Below, piece by piece: positions 1 to 12,100 of a stretch of 64,000 bases of DNA. Made by a program: the position numbers and the translations under genes. How positions within the stretch are numbered: position 1 is the first letter of the stretch; each line of letters begins with the position of its first letter. Under the pieces are notes generated by a model that worked only from the letters and a program-made list of their open reading frames with translations, had not been told where the DNA came from and ran no database searches. The stretch covers positions 46,087,832-46,151,831 of the forward strand of contig NC_054082.1 in the NCBI RefSeq assembly GCF_017562075.2, in the 5' to 3' direction. Source of the stretch: Anopheles merus (lineage: Eukaryota > Arthropoda > Insecta > Diptera > Culicidae).

Positions 1-247
1 TTGTAATATGTACAAACATGAAACATCTACCGTCATTTCGTTCCAGCGCGCTCAAAGCGAGCAACACAAAAAGAAGCGAAACAAGTGTTGAATCGCTTAC
101 CAGCTCAAATGTTGACCAAAGTGATTAGCGTTAAATTAGCGAGTGAAATCAGAGCAATGTGAGGTGAATGGATAAGCGCGAAATGCGTTTATTTTTTCAC
201 TTCCGCACTTTGGGCTTTCTGCAAGGATTGTGAAGTGAACGTTTGAA

Positions 248-277
248 GTATGTGTATGTATGTATGTGTGTGTGAGT
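248..277. repeat. TG/TATG microsatellite
   Basis: Short imperfect run of tgtg and tatg units inside the leader-like sequence at the left edge. Simple repeat only. Confidence 0.8.
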
Positions 278-3200
278 GTTCTGATACGCGATCGTAGAAG
301 AAGACGCAGTCTGAAACGTTTTGGAATTACGATCGTTCATAGCAGTTCACTGAATATGATAAAAATAACAGCACAGGATATTTGGAATTGGGTGATGTTG
401 TGAATCTAAAGGTGTATAAAAAAAGGAAATTTTAATATTGAAACAAGCCAAGTGAAAAGTGTAAAATTAGTGATTTTTGTTTTATGATATATTGTATAAA
501 TGTATAGTAAATATACTGATATGATTTTAATTATAATATCATAATAATGTAACAACTTTTAATGAAAACTAAAGTGAAGTTCATATTTTAGTCAACCAAT
601 GTGAATAATTTGCGTAATTTTGTTTGCTCTCACTATGAAAAATTAAAATCTCGTACCAAAGACTTCTACGATTGGCATACAAATAGTAAGCGACGAACCT
701 GTACCAACTTATACCAACGCTGAAGACCACAATGAAACATAATATACTCAACCATATGTCGTCTAGACAAGCTCTACAGTTTCTGCGTGAGTGTGAGTGC
801 GCATATGTGTTTGTTTGTATGATAATTAATTTGAGTCTTTTTTTCGTCACCCGATTGGATTTGGAGCAATTCCTTGACGAAGTCGATAAAACACACTCCA
901 ATTAGAGTGTTGTTTGCACGCTGGTGATGAAAAGCCTAGCAGACTTGGGAAGAACCATTGACTGTTGACATCATTTTCTTCAAAATAATCCCGGACATGG
1001 GATATTAATGAGTGCGTTCTGTTGTTGCTGGTTTCGATAAATGTATTAGAGAGTGCCCTTCATTCGTTGCCCTTTATCAAGTGTTGCGTTTAGTTTTATT
1101 CATATCCGTCTCGCTAATCAATTATTAGTAAACCATTCAAACATGGTTTTCTAGACGCTACACGGTAACAAATACATCTTCTTATAGTCACATTGTACCC
1201 GTGCCAATGTGAGCAGTAGTTTGTCTTGCTGTTGATTTAATATGCTACGGATGCACATTTTCACCTCTCCCGTCTGTGATGAAATTCTTCAGATAGCACA
1301 CAGCACATACGACACACGCGTGGTGTTTGCCAAAAAAGGGTTAGAGAAAACGCGTAAAGCTGCTAACGCAACATGCGAATACTCGTTGCATTGTTACTAT
1401 CAGTGAAAGGGCGGCGGTGATGGTGCTGCTTGCGCTGGTACTGCAACTGAAGCTTCCCGTCGACTCGAAACACCGTACATTGGTTCCTATCAGCCATCAT
1501 CGGTATTAGCATCAAGATAGGGACAAGCATCGAGTACTACCCGGTTTTGCTAGTCGTAGACTCTGTGATGAGGCACTGAAAAAGTGCATACAAAAGCGCT
1601 GCACTAGGGAACGGGAATTCGATTGGTTGCTAGTCGATAAGCTTCCTGCTGTGACCCGATTATCAGCTACAAGACCCATCGGGGAAGGGTGCTGTACGAT
1701 GAATCTTGTGTTCCTCTACTTGGTCACTAGCTAGGTAATATTGAACCAGTCAGCACAACGAGATATCTATGAAAAAATGTGTATAAATTATCCTTCAAAA
1801 TACACAATAAATTGTAAGTAAGTAAGATACACAAAAATTTTCCTCGCAAGTGGCGAGGCGAATAATAATTTAACAAATCATAAATTTTTACACAAAGCCA
1901 GTCAAACAGATCACGAATTTTGCTACAGGCAACACATCTCACCTGTGTATTGTGCATCAGTACTTTACTAATAACAAAAAAGCCATGTTTACTTCACCTT
2001 CCCTCGGTACCCACAAATGTCGGTCTTTTCATAACCACCCGGAGAAAAAAAATGGTTTAAAAACAACCCAGTAGTAACGATCACCTGGCGGGGGTGCTCC
2101 GATCGATCGAACCATTTCGAAACGCAACAAGCAAATCGAATCTTTCAACTACAAGCTCTTTGACCCTTGGCGATCGATCGGTGGGTCTGGTCGGAAGCAG
2201 TAACGAAACGGGAGCAACAATCGGCAAACAAACGAAAAATAAAATCTTTCAAAAAGCCCGATTGTACTTTGCTGGCGACAAGTATCAAGATCGATACAAG
2301 AAAGCGGCACGGCAAAAAAAGTAACAAGAAAATCGAACCTAATCGAAAAGAATCCAGCAGCTTAGTCGCATCGGGAGAATCGGCGAACCCCATTCCCATA
2401 AGGCACGTTCGATCCTGTAGGCCAGGATGTGAACAAACGCGCTCACAGAACATTGCATTTGGCTGCTTCACGATATCGTCCGGGCGCATCACCCTCATGC
2501 TGCCTTCCACCATTCAAGCCCTCAATATCGATCGTTGTCGGAGAACAATGTCTTGTTCAAGATTTCTATATTGTCAACATAATATTTGAAAATTGTGTCT
2601 CATTTCTTTCACTTTTCCCTTCTCCATCCTTACGATCTGGAAGCCATTGGGCGTCTGGGACATTATGATCAGCGAGGAAAGGATGGAAGGCGAAACAATC
2701 GGGAGAGTGTTATCGCTCGTCCGGGACATGGTTTGATATTTTACTATTTTATTCCAATCCGAAAGGCACTCGTATCGGTCGGCAACATCGCTGCTGTTGA
2801 CGGCCGCCGCTTTGGAATGTCGCCAACATTTTGGGCGCCCGGTGGACCGATCGTTGGCTGGGTGGGTTCCGATGGTATGGCACAGTTCTGCGTTGGTGAA
2901 TCTGTATGAGTGTGTGTAGTTTTATTTTTATTGCGCTTGTCTTAATTTCCTCCCCATTCCGGGTCCCTGTTCATGGTTGTGCAGATTAAACGAGAGAAGC
3001 ACAGAAGCTGACTCCCCTTCCTACTGCAACAGGCCGGTAGATGGCACCGGTCTGGGTGTGCAATTGCAGTTTGTTTTATTTTCCCGTGTATTTTTTTTTG
3101 TCCATTCGATCGGCGAAACACACGAATCTTTCTGCTGCTGTGAAAATCGAAGAGAGCAAGAAATGGAACAAGCTGCATGTTTGGAAAGGTAAAATTTATT

Positions 3201-5108
3201 TTATTGAAATGGGAGACCGGGAATGATTTCTTTTGTTCTGCACAATCGGTAATATTTCAAGTGCGAGCAAGGAAAAATCAAACAAACGTAAAACCCATTC
3301 TGACCGTCTGGCGTTTGGGTGGTATTGCCGGGTGGATTTGCAATGAAATGGTTTTTCTTTGAACGGTATCGTCTTTCTATTTTTGTGTGTGTGTATCATT
3401 TGCTGAGCGCTTGCTAACTGTTTGTTTCCTTGAGTGGCATCGCTTGTGGGATCCACTGAATAGGGTCTCTTCGTAGTCTGGCTCAGTGTTTTATTTATCA
3501 GAAGCTTCTGTTTTGAATATTACCCGAGCCTGCGCTTGAAGACATACAATGATAGCGGCAAGCACTATAAGTTAAGGTGGATTGGTGTGCTTTACAGAAC
3601 ATGATACGGGCTGCGAAATGATAAGCATTGGGCAGGTCATGCTGATTTTGAGCGGGTAATTTCAAACCATTTAAAATATAAAAGCATTCATTGCTTTGAT
3701 TGGTCTGTTCAAGATCTTTTATGTTGCATTCCATTTCTGATATGACTTCCACCAACGCCATTTAAAGATGAGCTCTGCGTTTGTTAGTTGCATGAAATGA
3801 AATCATGAAGATGACGTTTATTAATGTTTGCGTTCATACATCTCTTTTAAAAACATTAAAAAAAAAAATTAATGAAAAAAGAGATGCATTGATTCAATTG
3901 AAATAAAAAAATCATGTTAATTGATGGGTGGGGTTATTCTTTTTATTCTGAGTTGTATTTTCCACATGTATTGAAGATAATGTTTTAATATCTGAATATC
4001 ATTTAATATTATTATTGAATTATTGATTTTATTTGACATGGAACCTAAAAAAATATTGAATAAATAAAATTTCAAATGTATATAAAAACCGTAAATCTGT
4101 AGATTTTGTAAATAATTTGACATCGGTTGGATAAATCTATTGTGGTGTGTTGAACCAGTATGGTCGTTAATTTTTTAACCTAAATATAATGTAAACATAA
4201 TAAACACACTGCATGTAGTATAGGTATGTTTGTCAGCATTTGAATCTGACCTCATCTCGAGCCAATCAACCCTAACGAGTGCAACTTCGTATCACCACCA
4301 TATCAGTTGCGTTACAGCAACAGAAACAAATTCCGAATAACTACCTTTATGCATGATTTTGCTAAGGATGCAACAAACATGATCATTTTTCTATCCATGC
4401 ATTCTTACACTTACTAACATTTAATTTAGGGACTGGGATCGTGAGGCAAGTAATAAACCAAACAGCCACGACACGACCTATCTCCTCGCTTTAAGTCAAT
4501 GCACAGCAGAATGATAACGAAATTGTACCTACTGTCGTGGAGTAACTCGAACACGAAAAGCAATGACATTCCTTAACAGCTTCGAATCGAAGACACTGTT
4601 TTTGTCGAAATGACACCGATATGCACGCTGTGCAGTATGCAACTTAGAAGTGGAGGCCTAGGCAAGCGGCCCCTTTGCTCGTGGTTTTTATGGTGGGAAC
4701 CCACCAACTCGTGGGTGAGAAGTTTTATGACGACCACCGGTGTTTGCGGTAGGACGATAAAATGGGCAGCAGGCATGATTTTTCGCCACGCGGATGTCAC
4801 GATAAGCGCCACCGTTTGTTTCGTTTCAGGGTCGAACAATCGGTTTGTTTCGTTTGTTTGTGTTTTACTGACTCCGATTAGTAGCGATCAAATGTTCTTT
4901 TTTGCGTTTGCTGTAGCATTCTGGTAAAATTTAAATTGTACCATCAATGTATGATTATTGTACAATCTTTAGGTTCTGGTGTTTATTGGATAATTTTTTA
5001 AATTCAATCGATCAACCACATCTTGCAACAGTATAAGCATGAGAAAATAAAGGCTTTATATAAAGACATGTTAAGCCATTGTAGATCCTACCGAAAATAG
5101 TAATTTGC

Positions 5109-5141
5109 TCACTAATCCACCAGTTTCACTAATCCACCAGT
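5109..5141. repeat. Perfect 16-bp tandem duplication, period 17
   Basis: The word TCACTAATCCACCAGT occurs at 5109-5124 and again at 5126-5141 with one T between. It is identical in both copies, so the duplication is probably recent. No function apparent. Confidence 0.85.
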
Positions 5142-7649
5142 GAAAAAAAAAACTTTCCGACGGGTTCTTCCACAAGCGACGTGTTTGATTCATTGACCAC
5201 TCTATCGCAAAACTCGTCTCATCTTTTTGATAACGCATTGAGAGACCAGTGCTAAGGCCAAATATCCCAAAGCGAGTCCACGTTTTTTTCATACCATGTT
5301 GCTTAGCAGCTTTGATTATACAAAGATGCCTCTAAACCTTTTAAAGTGAATCCCTTTGTCCCACTCAAAGCCCTCTTGCGACGGTTCGATATTAAAATTA
5401 AAATGTAACCTATTTGTCAAGCTCCGTAAGCCCTGAAACAACGACGCCCAACTAGACAGAACATTCGGTAGTGCGTCAGACTAGGCTGAGCATGATTGGT
5501 TACGGCCGCTGAGAGTAGATGCCACCGAAGCCTAGGAAGAGAAGGTAGGGAAGTTGAATCATCTAAGAAGGAACCCATTTTTTCCTGCTTTACTGCCACT
5601 CACCGAAGCAACATGTACTGCCCGCATGTTTTCCCTGGATGCGCTTGTTCTGCGCCGTTCGTAAGTACAAGCAAATACTCTGACAATCTGGACCATAGAT
5701 AGCGCCATTTAGCTTGACTGATTTTTCTCGCTTCCTGCAGTGGGGACGTTGGACCCTTCTCGCGCAGTGCATAGGTAGTGAAAATACAGTGAACTTTATT
5801 TTACATGACGCTTGTTTATTTGCGACAAGGGTTTGTTTGTTTTTTTTTTTTTTTTTTGGTTTGCAAATGGTGTTCCGTTTCCGTGTGTTCCTGTTTGTAT
5901 GGGCAGGGTAAGGGTTTGCTAGACTGGGTCGATGATTTGCAGAGGTTAGCTATGGTTTTGACTTTTCTTGTAGAGCATGGTTGGGACATGCAACAGTTTA
6001 ATTACTATCGGATCTGGAAAGGATGAACACTCAGATCAATGGTAGTAGAGGATCACTATAAGCACTAAGAGGTTGAAATTTGTGTCACTTTGAAAATGTT
6101 ACGTATGTCAATTTATGTTTGAGTGAATTTCATTTTTATACTATAAAAACAATTTGGCTTGGCCGATTTACAGTCCGAATAATATATTTTTCTGCTTTTT
6201 GCCTCCACTGGGCAGCTCATTTGACTCCATCCAAACCATACTTTGAAACGTAAATGCAGCTCATTACCCTGGACAAATGTACAAGCTGCAAGAGAAGCCG
6301 CGAAAAAGACAAAAGACAAGAAAGAAAACAAACAGGGTCGTAAAATGGATCACTCAAACCGATACCGATCGAACACCAATCGTTCAGTGGAAAAACTTTT
6401 CCTTACTTACCAACCAACCGTGTCTGCTAGTTGGCGAGCCTAATTTTCCCACCCGCATCTCATTTGTAGGTCAGGAAGCTTAGTCGGTTCATCCACCACC
6501 GGCCATTGTCCTCTACCACCCGCACTGCACCAAAATCGATCGACTGGTTCATTCCGTCGAACCAGCGAGCGAAAGGTTGTCATTTACACGCCCGACCTAC
6601 TACAGGGGAAGAAAAAAGGGCTCCACCCCCTGAGTGCGAAGGGGTTGGTTAAATTTATCGATCCCATTCCGGGCGAACAGTAGACAACTGACAACCCGCA
6701 CAACGCATTTGCTGACACTAACAAGATCGTTTCCATGTCGCGTCGATGTCTTTCCGGATGGTGCGCGCAAGGGTTCCCATCCTGGTGCTGGCCAGATTTT
6801 TCCTCTCTGCGTTTTTGTTTTTACCGGTACCCGTCCGTACTGTACCGTACGCTATGGCTCCCGCTTTGTTTGTGGCTTGGAAAGCTCGTTTCATTGGCGA
6901 GCAGTCGGAGACGTCTCTGGGACATGCTGGGAGACCGTGTCGGATGGTAGCGCCCGGTGGCCAACCGGTAGACTTTTTCCTTTAATGACATCACTTTGTT
7001 ACGACAACGCCTCGCGCGTGGTGGCCAGGGGTAGGTGTGAAGAGAGAAGATTGCCAATGCTAACACGGACACCCTGCGTGCTGGGTTCGAAAAGGACCAA
7101 AGGCGATACTGGGTGCGTTGGTTTCAAGACGCCACCAGTACACGCAGTTTCCCGGGCGAAGATGTCATTTATTTTGCGTTACCACCTGGGGAGGAAACCC
7201 CCCACCAAGACTCGCGATTGAGGGAGGGATGAAATCGATGGAGCAGGGATTTGCCCCGTGTTGATTGTTAAATGTACCGCTGGGGATGTTTCAGCGTGTG
7301 GGAAAGGTTTCTCGTCTGAGATGTTTATGTTGTGAAGCGTTTAAGCATTAAAATTAAAATGTACTCTGAAGACAACCGAGATAAATTGGACTTGCAAGTG
7401 GAAAGTGCATTCGTTTCTATTAACATGGAATGTATGATGCATTTTTAACTTGCAGCTTTGAAATAATTTAAAAAATGTCATACAACAAAGCATCACATTA
7501 ACAGCGTGAACTTCTTCGTTTCAGCAAAAGTGTGAAATATACTATGTGATAAGTGATAAGCAAAGCTTCGTTCCTTAACTCCTATAAACAATGTGTGTGC
7601 GTTAGAAGTGCATCGGGTTGTGAGTGCGAATGTGTATGTTCTTTTGCAG

Positions 7650-7715
7650 TAACAAAGGCGAACCATCAGCTCCAAAACGTCGTCGGCAGGGGAAATTACA
7701 AAAATCTCAGCAAAT
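7650..7715 (+). other. dys: 5' UTR part of the dys start-codon exon
   Basis: A strong acceptor (pyrimidine-rich tract ending cttttgcag at 7649) opens this 66-base leader. It begins with an in-frame TAA (7650-7652), and no other ATG lies in frame before the start at 7716. At least one further upstream untranslated exon is therefore implied. It may lie in 1-7600 or left of the window. Possible donors inside are at 1814 (gtaagtaag) and 5661 (gtaagtac), neither with a G at -1. If the acceptor is not used, the leader could instead extend upstream from a local promoter: a TATA-like ctataaac lies near 7582-7589, and a second acceptor-like cgtttcag ends at 7524. Confidence 0.65.
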
Positions 7716-7726
7716 ATGTTCACCAG
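7716..7726 (+). CDS. dys: dys first coding exon (start codon, M-F-T plus two bases)
   Basis: Eleven coding bases, ATG TTC ACC AG, stop at a textbook donor (CAG before GTGAGTAA, GT at 7727). The two leftover bases AG join the first base A of exon 35865 to make AGA (Arg4), so the protein starts M-F-T-R-F-D-A-N-K-S-T-K-G. The case rests on three facts: the exact phase match with the bHLH exon, an in-frame stop 66 bases upstream with no other in-frame ATG, and A at -3 before the ATG. Starting the protein a few residues before the basic region fits NPAS4, which also begins just before its basic region. The exon is too short to be recognised by similarity, so the call depends on splice logic. The alternative is that the true start exon lies elsewhere in 7727-35864. 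Confidence 0.82.
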
Positions 7727-9156
7727 GTGAGTAATAAATTAAAAGAACGTTTGACACGTCTGGCTCTATAAATTATTTTAATATCATCGTCTAGCTCGGC
7801 TGAGCAAATCAAACACATGTACGCAAGACTCTGTTGCCTAGTAGGACGTCAGGCGAGAAACCTGCCTCCAAATTTGCTTCCTCGATTGCGATAAATATTT
7901 ATAGCTTCTACGGGCACTTTAGGGGAACATTGTTTTAATTAGTAATCAATAACATCATCGCTGCCAGAGCATTCTGTGCTCGTGTGTTTATCTGTATTAC
8001 TTTAGCATCGCAAGGAATCCACGCAAATGGAGCCATTTAATTCGCCATACGATCGATACATGATCGTGATGCGTAAAAAATGGCCAACATAAAAAAAAAA
8101 AAACAAAACAAAATAAACTCAAATCGTACCAGACCCCTGATGGTACCCCCTGGCCGTACAGAGGGGAGGCAACAGAAGCATGCAAATTAACATTCTCCAA
8201 ACATAAGCGCCTCGTAAAACATTTCGACGCTTCCCTTCCCCACACGATGTGGTACGCGCACCGGGACAAGAACCTTCCTTAGAATACTACATCTCGGTTC
8301 AGTTGCATGTGTTTCTTATTTTTTTCATTTTGGTTTTGTTCTTGTGTGTGTATGTGTTTCTGTATGCCGATGCTCTTCTTTTGGGAATGATTCTGCCTCC
8401 TTCTGCCCGTTTCCGTTCCCCAGCAATTGGACGGTCCTTAAATGAGTCTTACACGCGCCACACGTACACGTTCCGCTGTGTCGGCTTCTTGGGCAGTGTG
8501 ATGGAGAGGGGGTGAAGCTTTGCTGGCCAGTGCGGGGTACGTTGAATCTCTCGTCGCTCGTCACCGGCATTCTCGGGTATTCATTATTGCCGTTTGGCGT
8601 GTGGCGTTGATTATAATAGACCGCCCAAGAGCAAGCAAACACAGCTGACCAGAAACAAACAAAACAAAACCTATTCGAAAGGTTCGTACCGATACTGAGT
8701 TTAAGGGAAGGGAAGGGGAAGCATGGGTGTGGAAGTGATTCTAGCAAAGCCACCTTAAAAAAAAAAAACGCCGTCACACACGTCCACAAGCGTGTGTACT
8801 GAGGGCAAATCACTCAAACAAACTCGGGACCAAACATTTTAGATGACCACCAATTCTGTCTCTCTCGCTCTCAACTAGCCTTTCTTCTTTGTAGCTTTTC
8901 AAAAATGCGGTTAGGTAGACGGCAGGATAAGATCTCAAACCACCCGCGAGAGCAACTGCCGAAGCAAACGTTTGATGGGATTAAACCTAGCGGGGCCACC
9001 ACTTAATGTGTGAACAATGGCTAGGTTAATCAAATTTAAGAGCTCCCTTTTAGACTCCAACCTATAAGAGGCTCGTCGAACCAGCGGAGGAGGGTAATTA
9101 ATTTTATAGGCTTCTGTGGCTGTGTGATCGCCGTGTGTTTTCTGCTTAACTCCCTT

Positions 9157-9183
9157 GTATTGGAGCTTTTTTGGCTCCAATAC
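9157..9183. repeat. Perfect 10-bp stem hairpin
   Basis: GTATTGGAGC (9157-9166) and its exact reverse complement GCTCCAATAC (9174-9183) flank a T-rich 7-base loop. It lies in the giant intron. Too short for a pre-miRNA, and no partner signals are seen. Confidence 0.7.
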
Positions 9184-12100
9184 GGCAGGGTACCTACAAC
9201 AGAGGATTAATTCGTCACACAGAATCATCCGGTTCGGGAAGAAGGGATAGGCTGTAAATCGACGGACAAGCTTATTGATTTTGTTGCTCCATTGTACTAT
9301 TTCGTTGGATCGACTGATGGACATTTTTATGGGGTGTTTTCATCCATTTTTGGGTGGTTTAATGTATTCACAGACGAGATAGAAGACCGCGTAATAAAAG
9401 ACAAGGTGAGCATTGATTTTAATGGTTGACACTTGTTGCTACCTAGGTGATCGTTTAACGGTTGTCGCTACAACTTTAGAAAAAAATGTAATAACATGAG
9501 GGCTAAACTATTTATCTATCTTTGGTCTCCTAGCTAACTTTAGTTTGCAGCATTTTCCAGTTCTTTAGAGTAATATCAAGATATAAATATTTTGTAATTT
9601 TATTAAACTGAAAAAAATATGGCACATGATATTGAAATATATGGTTCTTTAATTCCCTCTAAAATTAAACAAAAATCATGGAAAATACCAACACTTAATC
9701 AAGACAAACTTCAGTCTTATCACTCGCATAGGCTTATACATATGTTTCGCTTTGAGGCTCTTCTTATAGCAAAAAGGCCCCGATAAACATATGAATAAAT
9801 GATTGAAACAAAAACAAAACATTGCTTTCGGTTCGTTTTGGCAAGCCGTATCCCCCGAAAACCCCCCTTGCCCTACGACACTCCTTGTGCTGAAAAGTTG
9901 TTAATGTACACCAGATACGCTATCTCGATTCCCATTTAATACATTATGTACGACAGGCGGCGCTCTCCTAAGCGCGTGATTTATAGTGGTCCCAGAAATA
10001 AAACAACGCAACGAAGCTTGTGACGTGTACGCTAGAGGCGCTTTTTCTGTAGCCTCCATGGTTGTTCGATTCATGTTTTTTATTTTGTTTTCAAACTGTT
10101 TAAAGGCGCCTTTTGACAGCATTTCTGTGACGTTTAAATGGCGCTAGACTTCTTGTCGTGCCGTGTCAGTAATGTCTTTCTCCATTTCCCATACAAACCG
10201 CAGACCTTACTGCTCCCGAAAATCGATTGTACGTAATGCGCAATTAGTGTGTGTTACAGTTCTATCAATCAAACCACCGACCGTCACCAAGAGTCGGATC
10301 GGAATTAGTGAAGCAGGGTGTGCAAAAGCTTTTAAGTGATCGCCCGTCCTAAGCGATTGTTGGTGAGCTTTTAAAAGGAGACGCTAAAAATAGACCATCA
10401 CTGCTGGATGGACGGCCCATAACGAAAGCATCGTGTCATAATGTGAGGCAACATCTAGGACCAGGCATGAAGTTTGATATGTTTCTCTACTGGTGCGCAC
10501 CGCACCGTTCGGAGAACGGTAGAAGTCATCACAGGTGGCTATATATTTTGACCCAGGGTTGATGCTCGACACTGCTACTAAAATCAATTTTTTCAAACGA
10601 TTGATCAAACGGCCTGCACACTGATTTAGGGAGAAGGCCGTCCGTCTGCCGTTACAGTTTATCGAACGGTATGCCGCTATGATTCCCAACTCACCGGTTC
10701 AGGATTGCAGAAGTCATCAAGTTTGACGGTCAATCAAGGTAGCTTGCCTATTGTACGTCTGACCCGGCAATAGGGGATAAAACGGAGTGTCGATTAAAAC
10801 GAAACACCTCTGCGGTCCATGTTTTGGAGAAGAACATTATGTCCATCGCTGTTCATGTGTTTCGTTAATGCAAGCTGTTCGCTTCAGTTATTCTATGCGA
10901 AGACTTTCTCCTCAGCCTCGCACTGTACCCTTGATGATCTCGTTTTCTCCAACACAACAGCACCTTCGGGTCAAGTTCCATATATTTTTCTCTTCTGCTC
11001 TTACACAAAGGTAGCAAGTGGAATTAACCTCAGCGATCGATAAGTCACACATCGATTCTAATTGCACCACCAAGCTGGGGCGCGAGCTTCCGAACGGCCA
11101 GCTCGCGTTGTCTACACTACGGCTTTCCGCGACCGCTCTGCACCGGATTTGGATGAGTGCACCAGGTGTGAAGTGTTCGTGCAAACACACTGATCTTTGC
11201 CGAGGAAGCCAGCCGGGTGATTAGCCTCCGAACGGTTTCGGGTACGGGATGGTTGGTAGTGAAGTTTTTTAAGTTTGCTGGTATAGATGTGTCGAATGAA
11301 CTAGTTCCGATGATCTTCACCTTCACTGGGTGCCATCTATTGGCGATCTCCTTGAGGAAGATCATGAACTTGTATCGTAACAAAATGTATATGTGTGCGA
11401 TGGCTCGAGGAACAGGTTGGGGGTTTGAATACAGTTCTAAGACGTTCACAGCAAAGACAATGCAGATAGGTCTGTCTGCGTTCTGTCTTACTGCACGGTG
11501 ATTAGCATCGGCCACGAAGGACACAGACTGACGCGAGTTGGGTTCTAATTAGTGAGGAAAGTTTGTCTAGCGAAACAATAACAACCAAAATCATCACAAC
11601 CTAAGTCGCTCTAGTTGTTGAAGTGATTAAGATGAAATGCGTGGTAGGTAGAAAATGTTTCGATATTACTTATGTTAAAATGCAAATAAGTTGACGTAAT
11701 CCAGTTACAGTTTCCGATAATTGTGGTAATTATATTGTGTCATCACATCCAAAACCATCTTTTGAGTAATATTATACTATTCTTCTTCAAAATATTTACA
11801 CAAAATTATTTAGCAATCCAATTATAATCAAATCGCCTTTCTCTGAATGATCGAGCCATAACAATCGAACCTCTTCATCAGATATAGTGGGCTAGGAAAA
11901 AAAAGTCTCCTCTTGCACTATCTCGCTAGCGCCATCTAGACGTCCGCAAGCGCGATTGGTGACGTTGGTGGCACTATTGTGTACCTTTATTATCCCCGTC
12001 AACGGTGCTGGCTGCGCGATGTTGGTTTGTGAAGGATTGAAATGTATGCAGTTAACAGTGCGGGGAAAATGATTGGCCATTTTCCAGCTGTCACCGATCA

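Larger units (their letters stand above)
1..7649. other. Region upstream of the dys start exon (promoter, 5' UTR exons or 5' intron)
   Basis: No recognised coding sequence. About 1-560 is A/G-rich with many GTG and AGTG words and several stop codons, the look of an insect 5' leader, but I see no clear donor that ends it. A TG/TATG microsatellite lies at 248-277. About 3850-4210 is AT-rich. About 6480-7260 is GC-rich and contains the longest open frame of the window (6634-7221), which I do not recognise. At least one upstream untranslated exon of dys is expected here or left of the window. Confidence 0.5.

Noticed and set aside
6634..7221. 195-codon open frame as a gene
   Set aside because: It has no recognisable domain and a random-looking composition, with long open frames overlapping on other frames of the same GC-rich block and no splice or start support.
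8325..8813. 162-codon minus-strand open frame
   Set aside because: Its end is made of simple CA/GT repeat (H-T-H-T-H-T-R) and its start of an A/T run (F-F-F-F). It looks like a low-complexity artefact.
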